From contig NC_083398.1 in the NCBI RefSeq assembly GCF_030864355.1, positions 372,001 to 436,000 of the forward strand: DNA of 64,000 bases. Reading direction: 5' to 3'. The stretch comes from Cutaneotrichosporon cavernicola (taxonomy: Eukaryota > Basidiomycota > Tremellomycetes > Trichosporonales > Trichosporonaceae). Below are positions 43,681-53,891 of the stretch, piece by piece. The number at the start of each line of letters is the position of its first letter. Positions within the stretch are counted from its first letter, which is position 1. The position numbers and the translations under genes are program-made. Below the pieces are notes generated by a model, which saw only the letters and a list, made by a program, of their open reading frames with translations, was not told the DNA's origin and did not search any database.

Positions 43681-43952
43681 GGGCGTTGGGTTGGAGATTC
43701 TATAGGTGTTGCTTGAGAAGGTGTTACGGACTTGGCTTCCCCTTGGGCGGTACGTTCACATCACCTCAACCACTGCCTTGGCCGTCTCCACCTCGAGCGA
43801 ATGGGGTCAGGAGAGGTGAGTTACAACCGAGCGCCAGAGCTCAGAGCGTTAGTCAGCTACAGTATTAGCAATCACGATAGCAATCACAGTCGAGCCAGAG
43901 GTACGTAGCCCCTGCCTGCCAAGATCCAAGATCCTATACATCTAGTATCCAC

Positions 43953-45069
43953 TTAGAGCGAGCACTCAAACTCCCAGTCCTCCTTGAGCTCGGTCTCAAC
44001 CATCTTCTTGACCTCGTCGCTGCACGGCCCGAGGGGGAGACGCGCACGGCCCCCAAGCCCAGGCTGGACGAACACATCAAGTGCGTGCTTGGTACCCTGG
44101 ATACCAGCCTTGACGATGATAAAGTCGGAGCGCGCAACCCGGTCCTGGAGCTTGAGCGCCTCAGCCATAGCCTCAGCATTCCCCTGCAGCCCCTTGACCG
44201 ACTGCTCGTACAGCCGTGCAATGGTCTTGGGGAACACGTTGCCCGTACCCGTAATACAGCCGGTGTGTCGGGCAACGAGGGAGGGGAGAAGAGACTCTGA
44301 GAAGCCGGGAAGAACTTGGAACTGGCCGGTGACGGTCACGTTCTTGAGCTGCGAGTGGGCGGCTACGTACGCGTCGCTCTGGGCGTATGCGGCCAGGCGC
44401 TGGCCCTTGCCGATCATTGCGCAGGTCAACTTGGCCCCAAAGCAGTTGGGGTGGGCGGCCAGCTTGATCAGCTCGTCGGACGTCAGGTCGATACCCGCGG
44501 CTGCGCCACTGATGTCAGCGAGAGGGAGAGAGAGAGAGAAACTCACGGGAAGTTGTAGATCATCACAGGGATGGGGGATGCGTCCATCACCTGCTCGAAG
44601 AAGGCGATGATGGCCGCGCGGTCACGGCCCATCGCAAAGGCAAAGTAGCCCGGGCAGATGACGATGGCATGCGTCGCCCCGGCCGTGGCAGCCTCCTTTG
44701 TGACTTCGATAGTGGTGGCGGCGGAGCCGGCTGGTGTCAGGGTTTCTGGCGTGGGAGATGTCGCGAATGGAACAGCTCTGCTGGCGCCTCAAACTGGTAC
44801 TCACCGCCAGTGCCAACAAGCAGCGGCGCGTCCTGGAACCCTGCGCCATCCAATGCCTTACGAGCAACCTGGACAGCGAGACGGCGCTCAGCCTGGGAGA
44901 GATGCGACGCCTCCCCGTTGGTCCCGAGGAGCACGATCCCAACACCGGCCTTGGCGAGACGCACGACCTGGGTCGCGAGCGCGTCCGTGTCGATGCTGTC
45001 GTCGGCCTTGAAGGGCGTGGTGAGGGGCACCGAGACGCCGTTGGCCCAGAGCTTGGTTGCGGAGGTCAT
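43953..45069 (-). CDS. DapA-family aldolase (2-keto-3-deoxy sugar-acid aldolase type)
   Basis: Class I (Schiff-base) aldolase of the dihydrodipicolinate synthase superfamily, pyruvate-forming. Start ATG 45067-45069. Landmarks: GVSVPLTTPFKADDSIDTDA, GVGIVLLGTNGEASHLSQAE, PLLVGTGG (splice), AGATHAIVICPGYFAF, and PIPVMIYNFP with the active-site Tyr. The Schiff-base Lys is in HPNCFGAKLTCAMIGKGQ, and a C-terminal helical domain follows with LVARHTGCITGTGNVFPKTI. Fungi lack lysine synthesis by DapA, so the likely role is sugar-acid catabolism (for example the L-threo-3-deoxy-hexulosonate aldolase of the galacturonate pathway, LGA1/gaaC) or 4-hydroxy-2-oxoglutarate aldolase. Two introns, both ending in CAG. 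Confidence 0.88.
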
Positions 45070-45773
45070 TGCGAGAGTGAGCGAGGGAGTGAGTGGAGAG
45101 AGGGAGTGGAGAGAGGGAGTGGAGAGAAGGAGTATGAGTGGGATACGAGGACAGAGAAGAGAGGGGACCTTTACGTTGGCGGTAACCGGCCCGGCGCAGC
45201 ATGGGCGAGATCTCGAGAGAGTGGTCTCGGGAGATGGCCGCAACAAACGAGTGGGCCGGTAAAGCGCGCAACCTGCCAACGCCGCCAGTTGCCGTACCCA
45301 GCCGGGCCTACATCCTGTCCAGCCAAGACCGCCTTATCCCGCTCACCCGGTATATTCCGGCCCAGGCCCTTCCTGCAGTTTGCCAGTCGGCACAAGATAC
45401 ATTGGATACATTGGGACAAGAGTACTGCAGTCTTCAGCGCATGTTGATTGATCACGATAATGGCCAAGTCTGGTCGTCGGTTGGGCCGAAGATGGACCCG
45501 ACCGAAATCGACGGCCTGAGTCTGATGTTGGCTTGAATCGACCCTGCCTTTTCTGTGAATGTTACGGACAAGTGTTAAGCCTCAAGCCACTGGCGCGGCG
45601 GTCTGGTCAGGTGGACACTGTGTTGTTTGCGACTCTACCACTGGCATAAAGACATACTGATGCCGAGGATGGCTAGTCATTCCCGCTAGCTTCTGTAGAT
45701 AGTACTGGCTATGACTTGGACCCCCTGGTGACAGATTTAACCAATACATCCCTAAAGAATAACCAAAACTACC
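45070..45773. other. Intergenic, upstream of aldolase
   Basis: About 700 bases. It holds a GAGAGGGAGTG tandem repeat (45090-45128) and a CGG-N6-CCG inverted repeat (45348-45359). No gene supported. Confidence 0.5.
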
Positions 45774-47050
45774 CTACGCCTGGATCCGCTCCCACTCCAC
45801 AAGCGCAAGCATAGCCAGCGCCTGCCCGTACGGCATGGAAGTAATAGGGATATCCTTGTAGAACTGGAAGCTATCTCCCATCGCCGTCCCAAAGCTGACC
45901 TGCTCGAGCTCTCCATCCTCCCTAATACACCCAATGACAGCGGCAAGCGCGCGGTCCGCACATAGCCTGTACTCGTCGCCCTTGACAAGCCCCATCCGGA
46001 GGGCCATGTAGATGCCGGCCGCGAAACCCGCACTAGCGCTGCTCTCGACATAGCTCGTCTCATCGAGTAGCAAGGTGTGCCACAGCCCACCAGGGCTCTG
46101 GGTCCGCACCAGCGCGTCGATCTGCCGCCGCAACGTGGAGATTAGGAACTCGCGCACCGCATCGCCCTCGGGCATCTCGTCGTTAAGAATCTCGAGGAGG
46201 AGTGGAATCGCAATCGTGATCCAGCAGTTGCCGCGCGCCCACAGCGCACCGGCAAAGTTATCACCGCCAGATGGAGTGAACCGCCACCCGTGGTACCACA
46301 GCCCACTGGGGGTGTGCGCGAGGTACTGCGCGTGCAGGAGGAACTGATACTTGGCCTCCTGGACGTAATGGGGCCGGTCGAGGAGCTTGCCAATACGTGC
46401 GAGAGGGATCGCCGACATCATGAGCGTGTCGTCCCACAGCTGCTGGTCGTGCATTGCATTGTACGTCACTGGTATCAGCTCTTGCGCGGGTGTACAACTG
46501 GGAGGTTGACTCACTGTGCTGGAAGCCGTTCTCGCGCGTCCGCGGGAGACCGTCCATGAGCCACTCGGCCCAGTCGTCGCACCACGCCGACCACCGGGCA
46601 TCGGTGACCTTCCCATCCCCCATGAACGAGGAGAGGGCGTAGAACGGCGACACGGTGTTGATGTTCTTCGGTGCGCCAACAGACGAGATCTTGTACTGCG
46701 CCTCGAACCAGTCCATCGCCGTGCGAGTGGAATACGCAGCCGCGTCCTTAGGCGCAACGGCCTGGTGGTGATACAGCGCGGTCAGGGCGATGCCGTGTGT
46801 CCACTCCCACCCGGACCAGCCTTTCGTGTCGATCACAGTCCCGTCCTCCACTACCATCAGCGAGATCTCGGAGCAACTCACGGTGCAGCAGGAACTCGCC
46901 GGTCTTGTCCTCGATGTTCACCAGCCCATCAGTGAGGAGCCGAATCAGCTCCTCGGCATGCTCTGGGGTCAGGCTGAGAGTAGTGGTGCCGGTCATGTTG
47001 TTGTCGATCAGTGGAGCCATCGAGTCGCAAAGTTGTACTCTTAAGGCCAT
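45774..47050 (-). CDS. Glycoside hydrolase family 105 (unsaturated rhamnogalacturonyl hydrolase type)
   Basis: Releases the terminal unsaturated uronic acid left by pectin/rhamnogalacturonan lyases (family knowledge). The (alpha/alpha)6-barrel signature is spread over three exons: KGWSGWEWTHGIALTALYHH, SVGAPKNINTVSPFYALSSF, then NAMHDQQLWDDTLMMSAIPL (the general acid/base Asp of YteR-like enzymes falls in WDDT). Then follow LWYHGWRF, NFAGALWARGNCWITIAIPL, YVESSASAGFAAGIYMALRM, and the end FYKDIPITSMPYGQALAMLA with LVEWERIQA. No signal peptide, so probably cytosolic, acting on imported disaccharides. The start may be 47050 or 47020. The two introns show CTGAT/CTGAC-type ends. Confidence 0.9.
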
Positions 47051-47576
47051 GACAGATCACAGAGACGTAGTGGGCTCGGAAACCGGGGCGTCCGGCCCGC
47101 CGGAAGCCAACGCCGGCATATCAATTGGGCCGTTAATCTGCCAGTAGATAACACGTAAAGAACAGAAAAGAGTACATCGTCCCCGCAATCATAGCCTGAA
47201 GCTCCATGACGCTCGGCGCCGAACTTCCGAGCCGCGTTTGCCGGCGAAAATTCGCCGACGACCAGCGTGCGCGTTGTTCGACGAGATGATCCCGAGAGCC
47301 CTCGTAGTCAAGTGTTGTCGACGTAGACGCGTCTGTTTTGTCGATGGACAAGTCCTTGACAAAATGTCTACAAGGACGTGGTTCTCACTTTGCAATTGAT
47401 CAACTCACCAAGTGCTCATTTGAATCGTCTAAATACCCAATTTGATTCGAGATGCTAATACTCCACGCGGTAGTCACGTGCTCGGGTTAACCGCAACGTC
47501 ACCGCATCACCATTGCAAGTCGACTTCGTCGATTTCCTCTCCTCTCCCACTCACTCTCCCGGATAAGAGACCCACA
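47051..47576. other. Divergent intergenic, GH105 and UBX2
   Basis: About 525 bases. It contains a CGG-N5-CCG element at 47084-47094 close to the GH105 start, and a 16-nt perfect palindrome, CGGCGAAAATTCGCCG, at 47242-47257. These may be binding sites for a Zn2Cys6-type factor (inference). Confidence 0.5.
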
Positions 47577-49285
47577 ATGTCCCGCTCACCAGAGCAGACA
47601 GACGCACTACAACAACTGTGGGCCATCACCGCGTCCGAAACGGACGCGGCGCGGACACGAGACGAGCACATCCTCCGCGAGAACAACTGGGACATCCAGG
47701 TTGGTGTCTGACTTTCCTCCACCCTTCCCCTGTCCCCTACTCGTCATTCTACCTACTGCTGTTGCTGTTGAAATAGCTGACACCAGCGCGCGATTGACCA
47801 GATCTTCGGCGGCGGCGGGAGGGCTAGCGCTCCTACCGACGCGGGCCCATCGCGCAAGGAAGCAACAGAAGGCGCTGAAGTTGACAATCTTGCGCCCATC
47901 CCACCACGGCCTGGGGCGCGCCGCATCTCCGGAAACTCGGGAGCGCGACGGCCGCGGCCAGGCCAAGCAGGTTTGGGCCTGTGGGACTCGTTCGCGTGGC
48001 CGTTCTCCTTCCTCGCCTCCCTAATTACTAGCGCATGGTACTTCTTCAGTAAGGCCAATGTTTATCAGTGCTGACCATAGTCCGCACCTTCGTTCCCCTC
48101 TCCCTCCTCCCGCATTTACCGCGTTTCTTGCTTCCCCCCCCTGAACGCGCGCCTCCCAGCGGACCTCGCGACCCAACCACGAGCGCGCTCCGCTTCGTGC
48201 GCGAGCTCGAGGCGCTCACAGGTGCTTCACCAGTAACAGGCTCCCTGCCCGACTTCTACATCGGCTCTTACCGCGACTTCCTCTCTGGCGTGCGACGCGA
48301 GGGCCGGGTCGGGTTAATCACCCTAGTGTCAAGTGAACACGACGACGACCCCGAGTTCAAGCGCGACGTCCTCGCCGACCCCGACCTCACCAAGGCCCTC
48401 AAGGAGCATGACATCGCTATTTGGGCCGCCGACACCTCTACCCGCGAGGGTTTCATGGCAGCTGAAACCCTCCAAATCACAACCTACCCCGCTCTTACTT
48501 TCGTGTCGTTACTTCCCACCTCGTCGGCGGGCGGTGCGGGGGGCACGCCGCGCTTAACAATCTTGACGACGCTTCAGGGCCCTCCCTCGACGACCACATC
48601 TACGTCGGCGATCTTGCAGACTCTCACCACTGCTGTGTTACCGCGCACGTCCACCTTCCTCGCCAGGCTACGCCGCGAGCGCCTCGCCCTTGAGGAGACC
48701 CGCCACCTGCGGGATGAGCAGGACCGTGCGCTGCGTGAGGCGGAGCGCAAGGACCGCGACAGATTGCTCGCTGCACGCGCTCAGGCTGAGCTCGAGCGCG
48801 CGCAACGTGAGCGTGCCGCGCGCGAACAGGAGCTCAAGGAGAAGGCCTTGACCGACAGGAGAGAATGGCGCCGCTACGCACGCAAGCACCTTCTCGCACC
48901 ATCTGCTGGCCCGACGCGCGTGGCTCTACGCACGCCACTGAACTCGGATCGCAATGTGCGGCAATTCACGCCCGGCCCCTCTACACTCCCACTCTTCATC
49001 TACGCCGAGACTCTTCTCATCGCTCCAGAGGACGACCCCGAGAGCGACCCTGACACCCCGCCCGCGGGGTACGAGCACGCGTGGGGGTTCCGCCTCGTGA
49101 CGTCGTTCCCGCGCCGCGAGATTGAATTAGTCGAGACTGGTGGTGAGGCGGTGTGGGACCAGATCAAGGGCGCGGGCGGCGCGTTGTTTGCGGAGAAGAT
49201 TGCGGGGAGTGGTTGGTGTGACTCTGAGCGCGCCAGCTTGGCGGGTGACAGCAGTGATGACGAGATTTTGTCCGACTCTGACTAG
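47577..49285 (+). CDS. UBX-domain ER protein Ubx2/FAF2 (ERAD Cdc48 recruiter)
   Basis: Recruits Cdc48/p97 to ERAD ligases at the ER (and lipid droplets). Start ATG 47577. The N-terminal UBA-like helices (DALQQLWAITASETDAARTR, DEHILRENNWDIQ) are split by an intron. Next is the hydrophobic hairpin WPFSFLASLITSAWYFF joined to FVPLSLLPHLPRFLL, the ER/lipid-droplet anchor. A thioredoxin-like UAS domain follows, from VRELEALTGASPVTGSLPDF to TSTREGFMAAETLQITTYPA. A long Arg/Glu coiled coil (LDEQDR-type, about residues 290-360) precedes the C-terminal UBX fold: NVRQFTPGPSTLPLFIYAET then GFRLVTSFPRREIELVETGG. Architecture order UBA-hairpin-UAS-coil-UBX is diagnostic for FAF2/Ubx2. Confidence 0.87.
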
Positions 49286-49330
49286 AAGTGCATGGCATGG
49301 TCGTAGAAAATGCATCTATCCTGTATGGTA

Positions 49331-50443
49331 TTACTCGGAGTCGCTCTCCTCGAGCTTGACGGCGGGCTCGTCCTCGCCGCCCCAGCGCGCAAGGTCGCGC
49401 TCCTCGCGTGTGTACTTGGACATGTCGACAGCCTCGCCGTCCTCGTACAGCGCCTCGTCCGAGGTCGCCGAGACCTTGGACGTCTCGAACAGCTGCCGTC
49501 CTGGTGTCAGCTGGTTGCAAGAGAGGTGTCTAGCTGCTCTACTTTTACTCACCGCTCGGCCGCGCATTCTTGCGCTTGACGTCCTCACGCTCCTTTGCCG
49601 ACAGCGCGCGCACCCTCTCATCCTCGTTCTTGGCCCGCCTCACGTCCAGCTCCTTCATGAAAGCCACACGCCACTTCTCATACGAGTCGTGGGTGACGGG
49701 TGTACCCTTGGTCTTGGCCGCCTCGGCCTGGTGTCAGCCTAATGTGCACCGACTGCCGCGACCTCCAGGCCAGCGCTCGCTCGCACTCACCTCCTCGTAA
49801 GCCTTGGTCCGTGCATCATCCTCCTCCCTCTCGCGAACCTGGCGGGCCACAATGAGGGCCGAGAGGGCCTCACGCGCCGCCGTGGCGAGGGTGAAAGTCA
49901 TGGCCATACCGAGCGACTCTTCGGCCTGGTGTCAGTAGGGGTAGGGAGAGAGTAGATGGGGAGAAGGGCATAACACGACACACGACACTCACAACAATGT
50001 TGAGGTGCTTGACCAACTCGTCCGCCTCGCCATCACGCAGTTCGCCCGACTCGACATCGATCTCCTCGAACTCCAGTTCGGGAATCACGTCCGGATACGT
50101 TGGAGGATAAGTGACCACCAGGGCGACGGTTACTGGTGTCAGCTGCTTGCACAATGTGAGGACGGTCCAACTCACATGGATGCCCAGTCACTTCTTCCTC
50201 GGGCTCGACACGTATCCGGACCTGCGTGTCATTGACCTCTACCATCAGCTCTTACACGTTCTCCCTCCTTTCCCTCCCCCCCACCTCGCCCAGGTAGACG
50301 CACTCTCCAACTCATCGGGGAAGATGGACTCGAGGACCTTTTGTCAGTTCCACCGCCGCAGTGCATACCTCGAACTCTTCATCGAGGATCGCCTGGAAGT
50401 CTGCTGTGAGCTAGTGGGTCGCGTATGTCATCTCACCAGCCAT
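49331..50443 (-). CDS. GIR2: RWD-domain protein Gir2/RWDD1
   Basis: Partners DRG2/Rbg-type GTPases and binds Gcn1, linking to translation and eIF2-alpha kinase signalling (family knowledge). Eight exons, rebuilt from splice phases: the start MA (ATG 50441-50443), then ADFQAILDEEFEVLESIFPD, QVRIRVEPEEEVTGHP and TVALVVTYPPTYPDVIPELE, the RWD motif with the YPP-x-YP signature. Then EFEEIDVESGELRDGEADEL, a helical linker, VTHDSYEKWRVAFMKELDVR with the family KW-x-x-F-x-x-E, and the end SRQLFE-type motif plus TREERDLARWGGEDE. Most introns are 30-50 nt and several end in the identical GCTGACACCAG. The next gene, UBX2, is convergent only 45 bases away. Confidence 0.9.
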
Positions 50444-50693
50444 CGTTGGTGGGTTTGTGTTGTTGCAAGTTCAAGTTGCGAGGTCGATCCAAAGTTCAGC
50501 TCAGACATTCGAATCGTCATGTTCAATGCACTCCCTATCCGAGCCACCATTAACCTCGTACCACACAATCCATTTCATCTCTCTATGATGCCCCATTACG
50601 CTGACAGACGACTAGCATAGCATAATGCACACGACACGATACACGGGGCAGACCCCCTACTCTAGACTAGCCTACTAGCCACCCGCGCCGGTT

Positions 50694-51869
50694 TTAGATG
50701 GTCAGCTTGTTCTGGTGTCAGCAAATCCCAGCAGAAAGACCCACCTTGTTGCCCTTCCTCTCCGAGTCCTTGTGTGACTCGAACAGGATTTCAGTCTGGA
50801 AGCCGCCAGTCATGAGCTTCTGGTCCTCGGCGTAGCCGAGCACCGAGACCTTGAAGTAGCGCCCGATCGTGAGGATGCGCTTCATGAGCTCGTCGGTCTC
50901 GGGGAGGGAGACGTCAGGCGCGTCGCGCGTCCAGAGGGCAATGCGGTAGCTTTCGTTAGCTGTGGAGCAAGAGGCAGGCGAGACTCACAAGCCGGGACGG
51001 CAGGACATGATGACACCGGTGACGAGGTCGGAGCGCTCGGGCGCACTGCCGTCGACACCAGACTCGAACGTCTCGCCGATGGCTGCGAGCATCTGCACGT
51101 TAGTTTCGTTTTGGCCGTGTCGTCCGCAGGGGGCCATTGTTGGAGGGATATCGCGCGCCACGCCTGTGCACAATAGCCATCACGGCCAGCACAATATGGC
51201 CGACGTCATACGAGTTGGTTTTGCAACTGGCACGACAGGCACCACTCCAGCACCAGCACGACATGCACCACCCTCCATGCGCCCCCAGCCACATTTCTCC
51301 CCCTTCCCGCCCGGTCGCCGCGCCTGCCTGCTACTCACAGTGTACAGCCACATCTGGTCAATCTGGGCCTTGCTCTTGTCGCGGGGCACCTGGATCGCCC
51401 ACTTGCCACCGTTTTTGTTCTGCGCGTCCTCCCAGGCCGGGATAATCCCGTCCTTGAACAGGTAGTAGTTGGCCTTGCCGGGCAATTGACTAGGAGGGAC
51501 AATGTTGTTGTAGAGGCCCCAGAACTCCTCGACGCTGTCAAACTCCATCACGCGCCGAATGTCATCCAGCCACCCGCCGTGGGCGCTCGCGTTGGGAATG
51601 CTCGTCTGCTCCGTCTTGGTTGTCGCCTTGGACGCAAGAGAGTCAAAGTACATCGTCCACTTTGCGTACAGCGGGTGCTTGAGGTTGAAGCGGGCCGCGC
51701 TGTCAAAGACCGTCTTGGGGTTCCCGTCGTCCTCTTCCTCCTCGATCTCGCCCTCCTCAAGTTCGGGCTTGGTCTCGACATCCTTGTCTGAGAGGGACGC
51801 GGCTGCGAGGGCGTCAGAGAGAACCTTCTCGTTCTGTGCCATCGCTTCGGCTGGGGCAGTGGTTGCCAT
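50694..51869 (-). CDS. Cap-binding translation factor eIF4E
   Basis: Binds the mRNA 5' cap through two Trp residues. The N-terminus is acidic (ELEEGEIEEEEDDGNPKTVF). The core reads FNLKHPLYAKWTMYFDSLAS, RRVMEFDSVEEFWGLYNNIV with the cap Trp, then SQLPGKANYYLFKDGIIPAW with ED (second cap Trp), GGKWAIQV, and QIDQMWLYT. The downstream exon gives MLAAIGETFESGVDGSAPER and VTGVIMSCRPG. The next exons carry the third-Trp segment ESYRIALWTRDA, then ETDELMKRILTIGRYFKV, and end LTI. Intron 51093-51338 (246 nt) is long for the genome. Translation-factor architecture is complete, and the divergent partner across 506 bases is TFB3. Confidence 0.93.
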
Positions 51870-52375
51870 CTTGCAGGGTGAGTGGCGAGATGGCTCGGGC
51901 GGAGAAGGGGGAGGGGGACAGGGGAAGGGAGAACTGGTCGGAATGGGTTTACCGGGATGAAGGGTGAAGGGTGATGAAGGTAAGGGATAAGCGGCCGATG
52001 TAGATGACGGTCGTGAGTGAGTGTTGATGTGATGAAGAGATAGTAGAGATTGTATTCGAGGATGCTGAACTTGGCTCTCTAAACCGTTCATAGTTTTCCG
52101 CCCAAACGACCATGGCTAATCAGTTTTACACCTGGACTTTTACCACGTGCGTATCGATGGATTGATAAGCTGAGTGGTGACGACTGTCTTAGTTTGAGCA
52201 TTATTCATCTCTATTGTCACCTCATCACCTCTCCTCTCTCTCTGCTTCGTTATCACTACCAAGAGCGAGAGAGCGTAGGACGCCAAATACATATGCTCCT
52301 CGGCGCGCGGGGATCGCCGAGCGACTATTCCTCTAACAGCTGAATCACTCCCGTCCTTGCCGTCCTTGCCGCAAA
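51870..52375. other. Divergent intergenic, eIF4E and TFB3
   Basis: About 506 bases between divergent core genes, with purine-rich sequence (plus strand) next to the eIF4E start and CT-rich sequence toward TFB3. No gene seen. Confidence 0.5.
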
Positions 52376-53609
52376 ATGTCCCGTCCCTTGCAGCGTCGCC
52401 CCCAACATGTGCCGAAACGGCCCGGCGCGACCGTCATTCGCCGACCCGCAGCGAACGGACACGGTCCCGGTGCAATCTCGCGCGGTACTGCCACTCCAAA
52501 CGCAAAGAACGACGAGGGGTTCCTGTACGTCGCGGGTGTCAAGGACCCCAGCAAGCGCATGGTCGAGTACTGGGTGAGTCTCTCCTTGTCCTCCAATTTT
52601 GGAAGTGAGCTGACCACAGAATGAGAGCGACACGTGCCCCTCGTGCCAGACGGACCGGCAGTTCGAGAAAGGCTTGCGCCTGCTTGTCTCGCCTTGCTAT
52701 CACAAGCTGTGCACTGCATGCATCGACCGGCTCTTCACCCTCGGCCCCGAGACGTGCCCATCAACCAACTGCACCAAGGTACTGCGCAAGGCCAACTTTG
52801 CCCACCAGACGTTTGAGGACCTCAAAGTTGAGAAGGAGGTGTCGGTGCGCCGGCGCATCAACGAGATCTACAATAAGCGGGAAGCCGACTTTCCAACCCG
52901 GCGCGCATACGACGACTACCTCCAAGAGGTGGAGGATATTAGTGAGTCTAGCTCTGCCAACGGGATGAATCTGACACCAGCGTTCAACCTGTTAAACGAA
53001 GTCGACGTTTCCGCGACAGAGGCCAAGATTGCCGCGTATCAGAACGAGAATGCGAGCCTGATCACGACGAACAAGCACAAGGCGGCTATGGAGAGCATGT
53101 CCGCCGCCGAGCGGGACGAGGTCGAGAAACGTGCGCGGGCCGAACGTGCACGCATGATCGAGGAGGCGGAACGTGTTGAGCGTGCCGAGGACGAGCGGGT
53201 CAAGGCTGAGATTGTCGACGCGCTTTCTAGGCAGGAAGGCGGCGAGGCCCTGGCCAAGGAGATCCGCGGACGGCATGCGCGTGCGAAATCGGCGCGCGCG
53301 GCTGCACTTGCGGCTGCCGTGCCTCCCAGTTTGGCGCTTTTGGCCAAGGACGAGGGTCCCGCTCATTCGCCCAACTCGCCGGCTTATGCTGGGCCATATG
53401 TCCCCATTCCGTACAACGACCCCGATACAGCACCCTGGGCCGAGTGGTACAACCTCCGTGACGAGTATGCCGACGGGCGAGCCGGCGTCGTCAAGGCGCG
53501 CGAGGATAAGGAGAAGACGTACCGCGCTGGCGGGTGGGATGTGCGCGAGTACTGGGAGCTCGAGGTGCGATGTGCCATCGAGTCGCTGTGCATCGAGCCG
53601 CTCGAGTAG
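52376..53609 (+). CDS. TFB3: TFIIH/CAK subunit Tfb3 (MAT1)
   Basis: RING-finger assembly factor of the CDK-activating kinase within TFIIH. ATG 52376. Exon 1 is basic (MSRPLQRRPQHVPKRPG). Exon 2 carries the RING C3HC4: SDTCPSCQTDRQFEKGLRLL, VSPCYHKLCTACIDRLFTLG, then ETCPSTNCTKVL. These are followed by MAT1-specific EVSVRRRINEIYNKREADFP and YDDYLQEVEDI. The rest is a long coiled coil (AERDEVEKRARAERARMIEE) and a Pro-rich tail with YVPIPYNDPDTAPWAEWY. Intron 52942-52980 is exactly 39 nt, in frame and stop-free, so both spliced and retained forms would be translatable. Length about 380 aa, as expected. Confidence 0.93.
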
Positions 53610-53891
53610 AGAGAGACACAACTAGATTTGTACCATACCACATTGATGTACGCAATACGACAGATTCCATTAATTGAAGCAGGAGTGATTCAAGTATTGC
53701 TGTGATTCAAATTATTGACTGAAGCAGCTGTGATTGAATCGAGCAGCTATACATACTGCTAGTGTAATGTTGAGGGCTACGGGCTACAGGTGTCTACGCT
53801 ATGCACATGACATTCCACGAGAGCGCCGAAGCAGAGTCCGTGTCCCCTGACGAGGACATCAATCTATTTATGAAAGCCGACACTCTACTGA

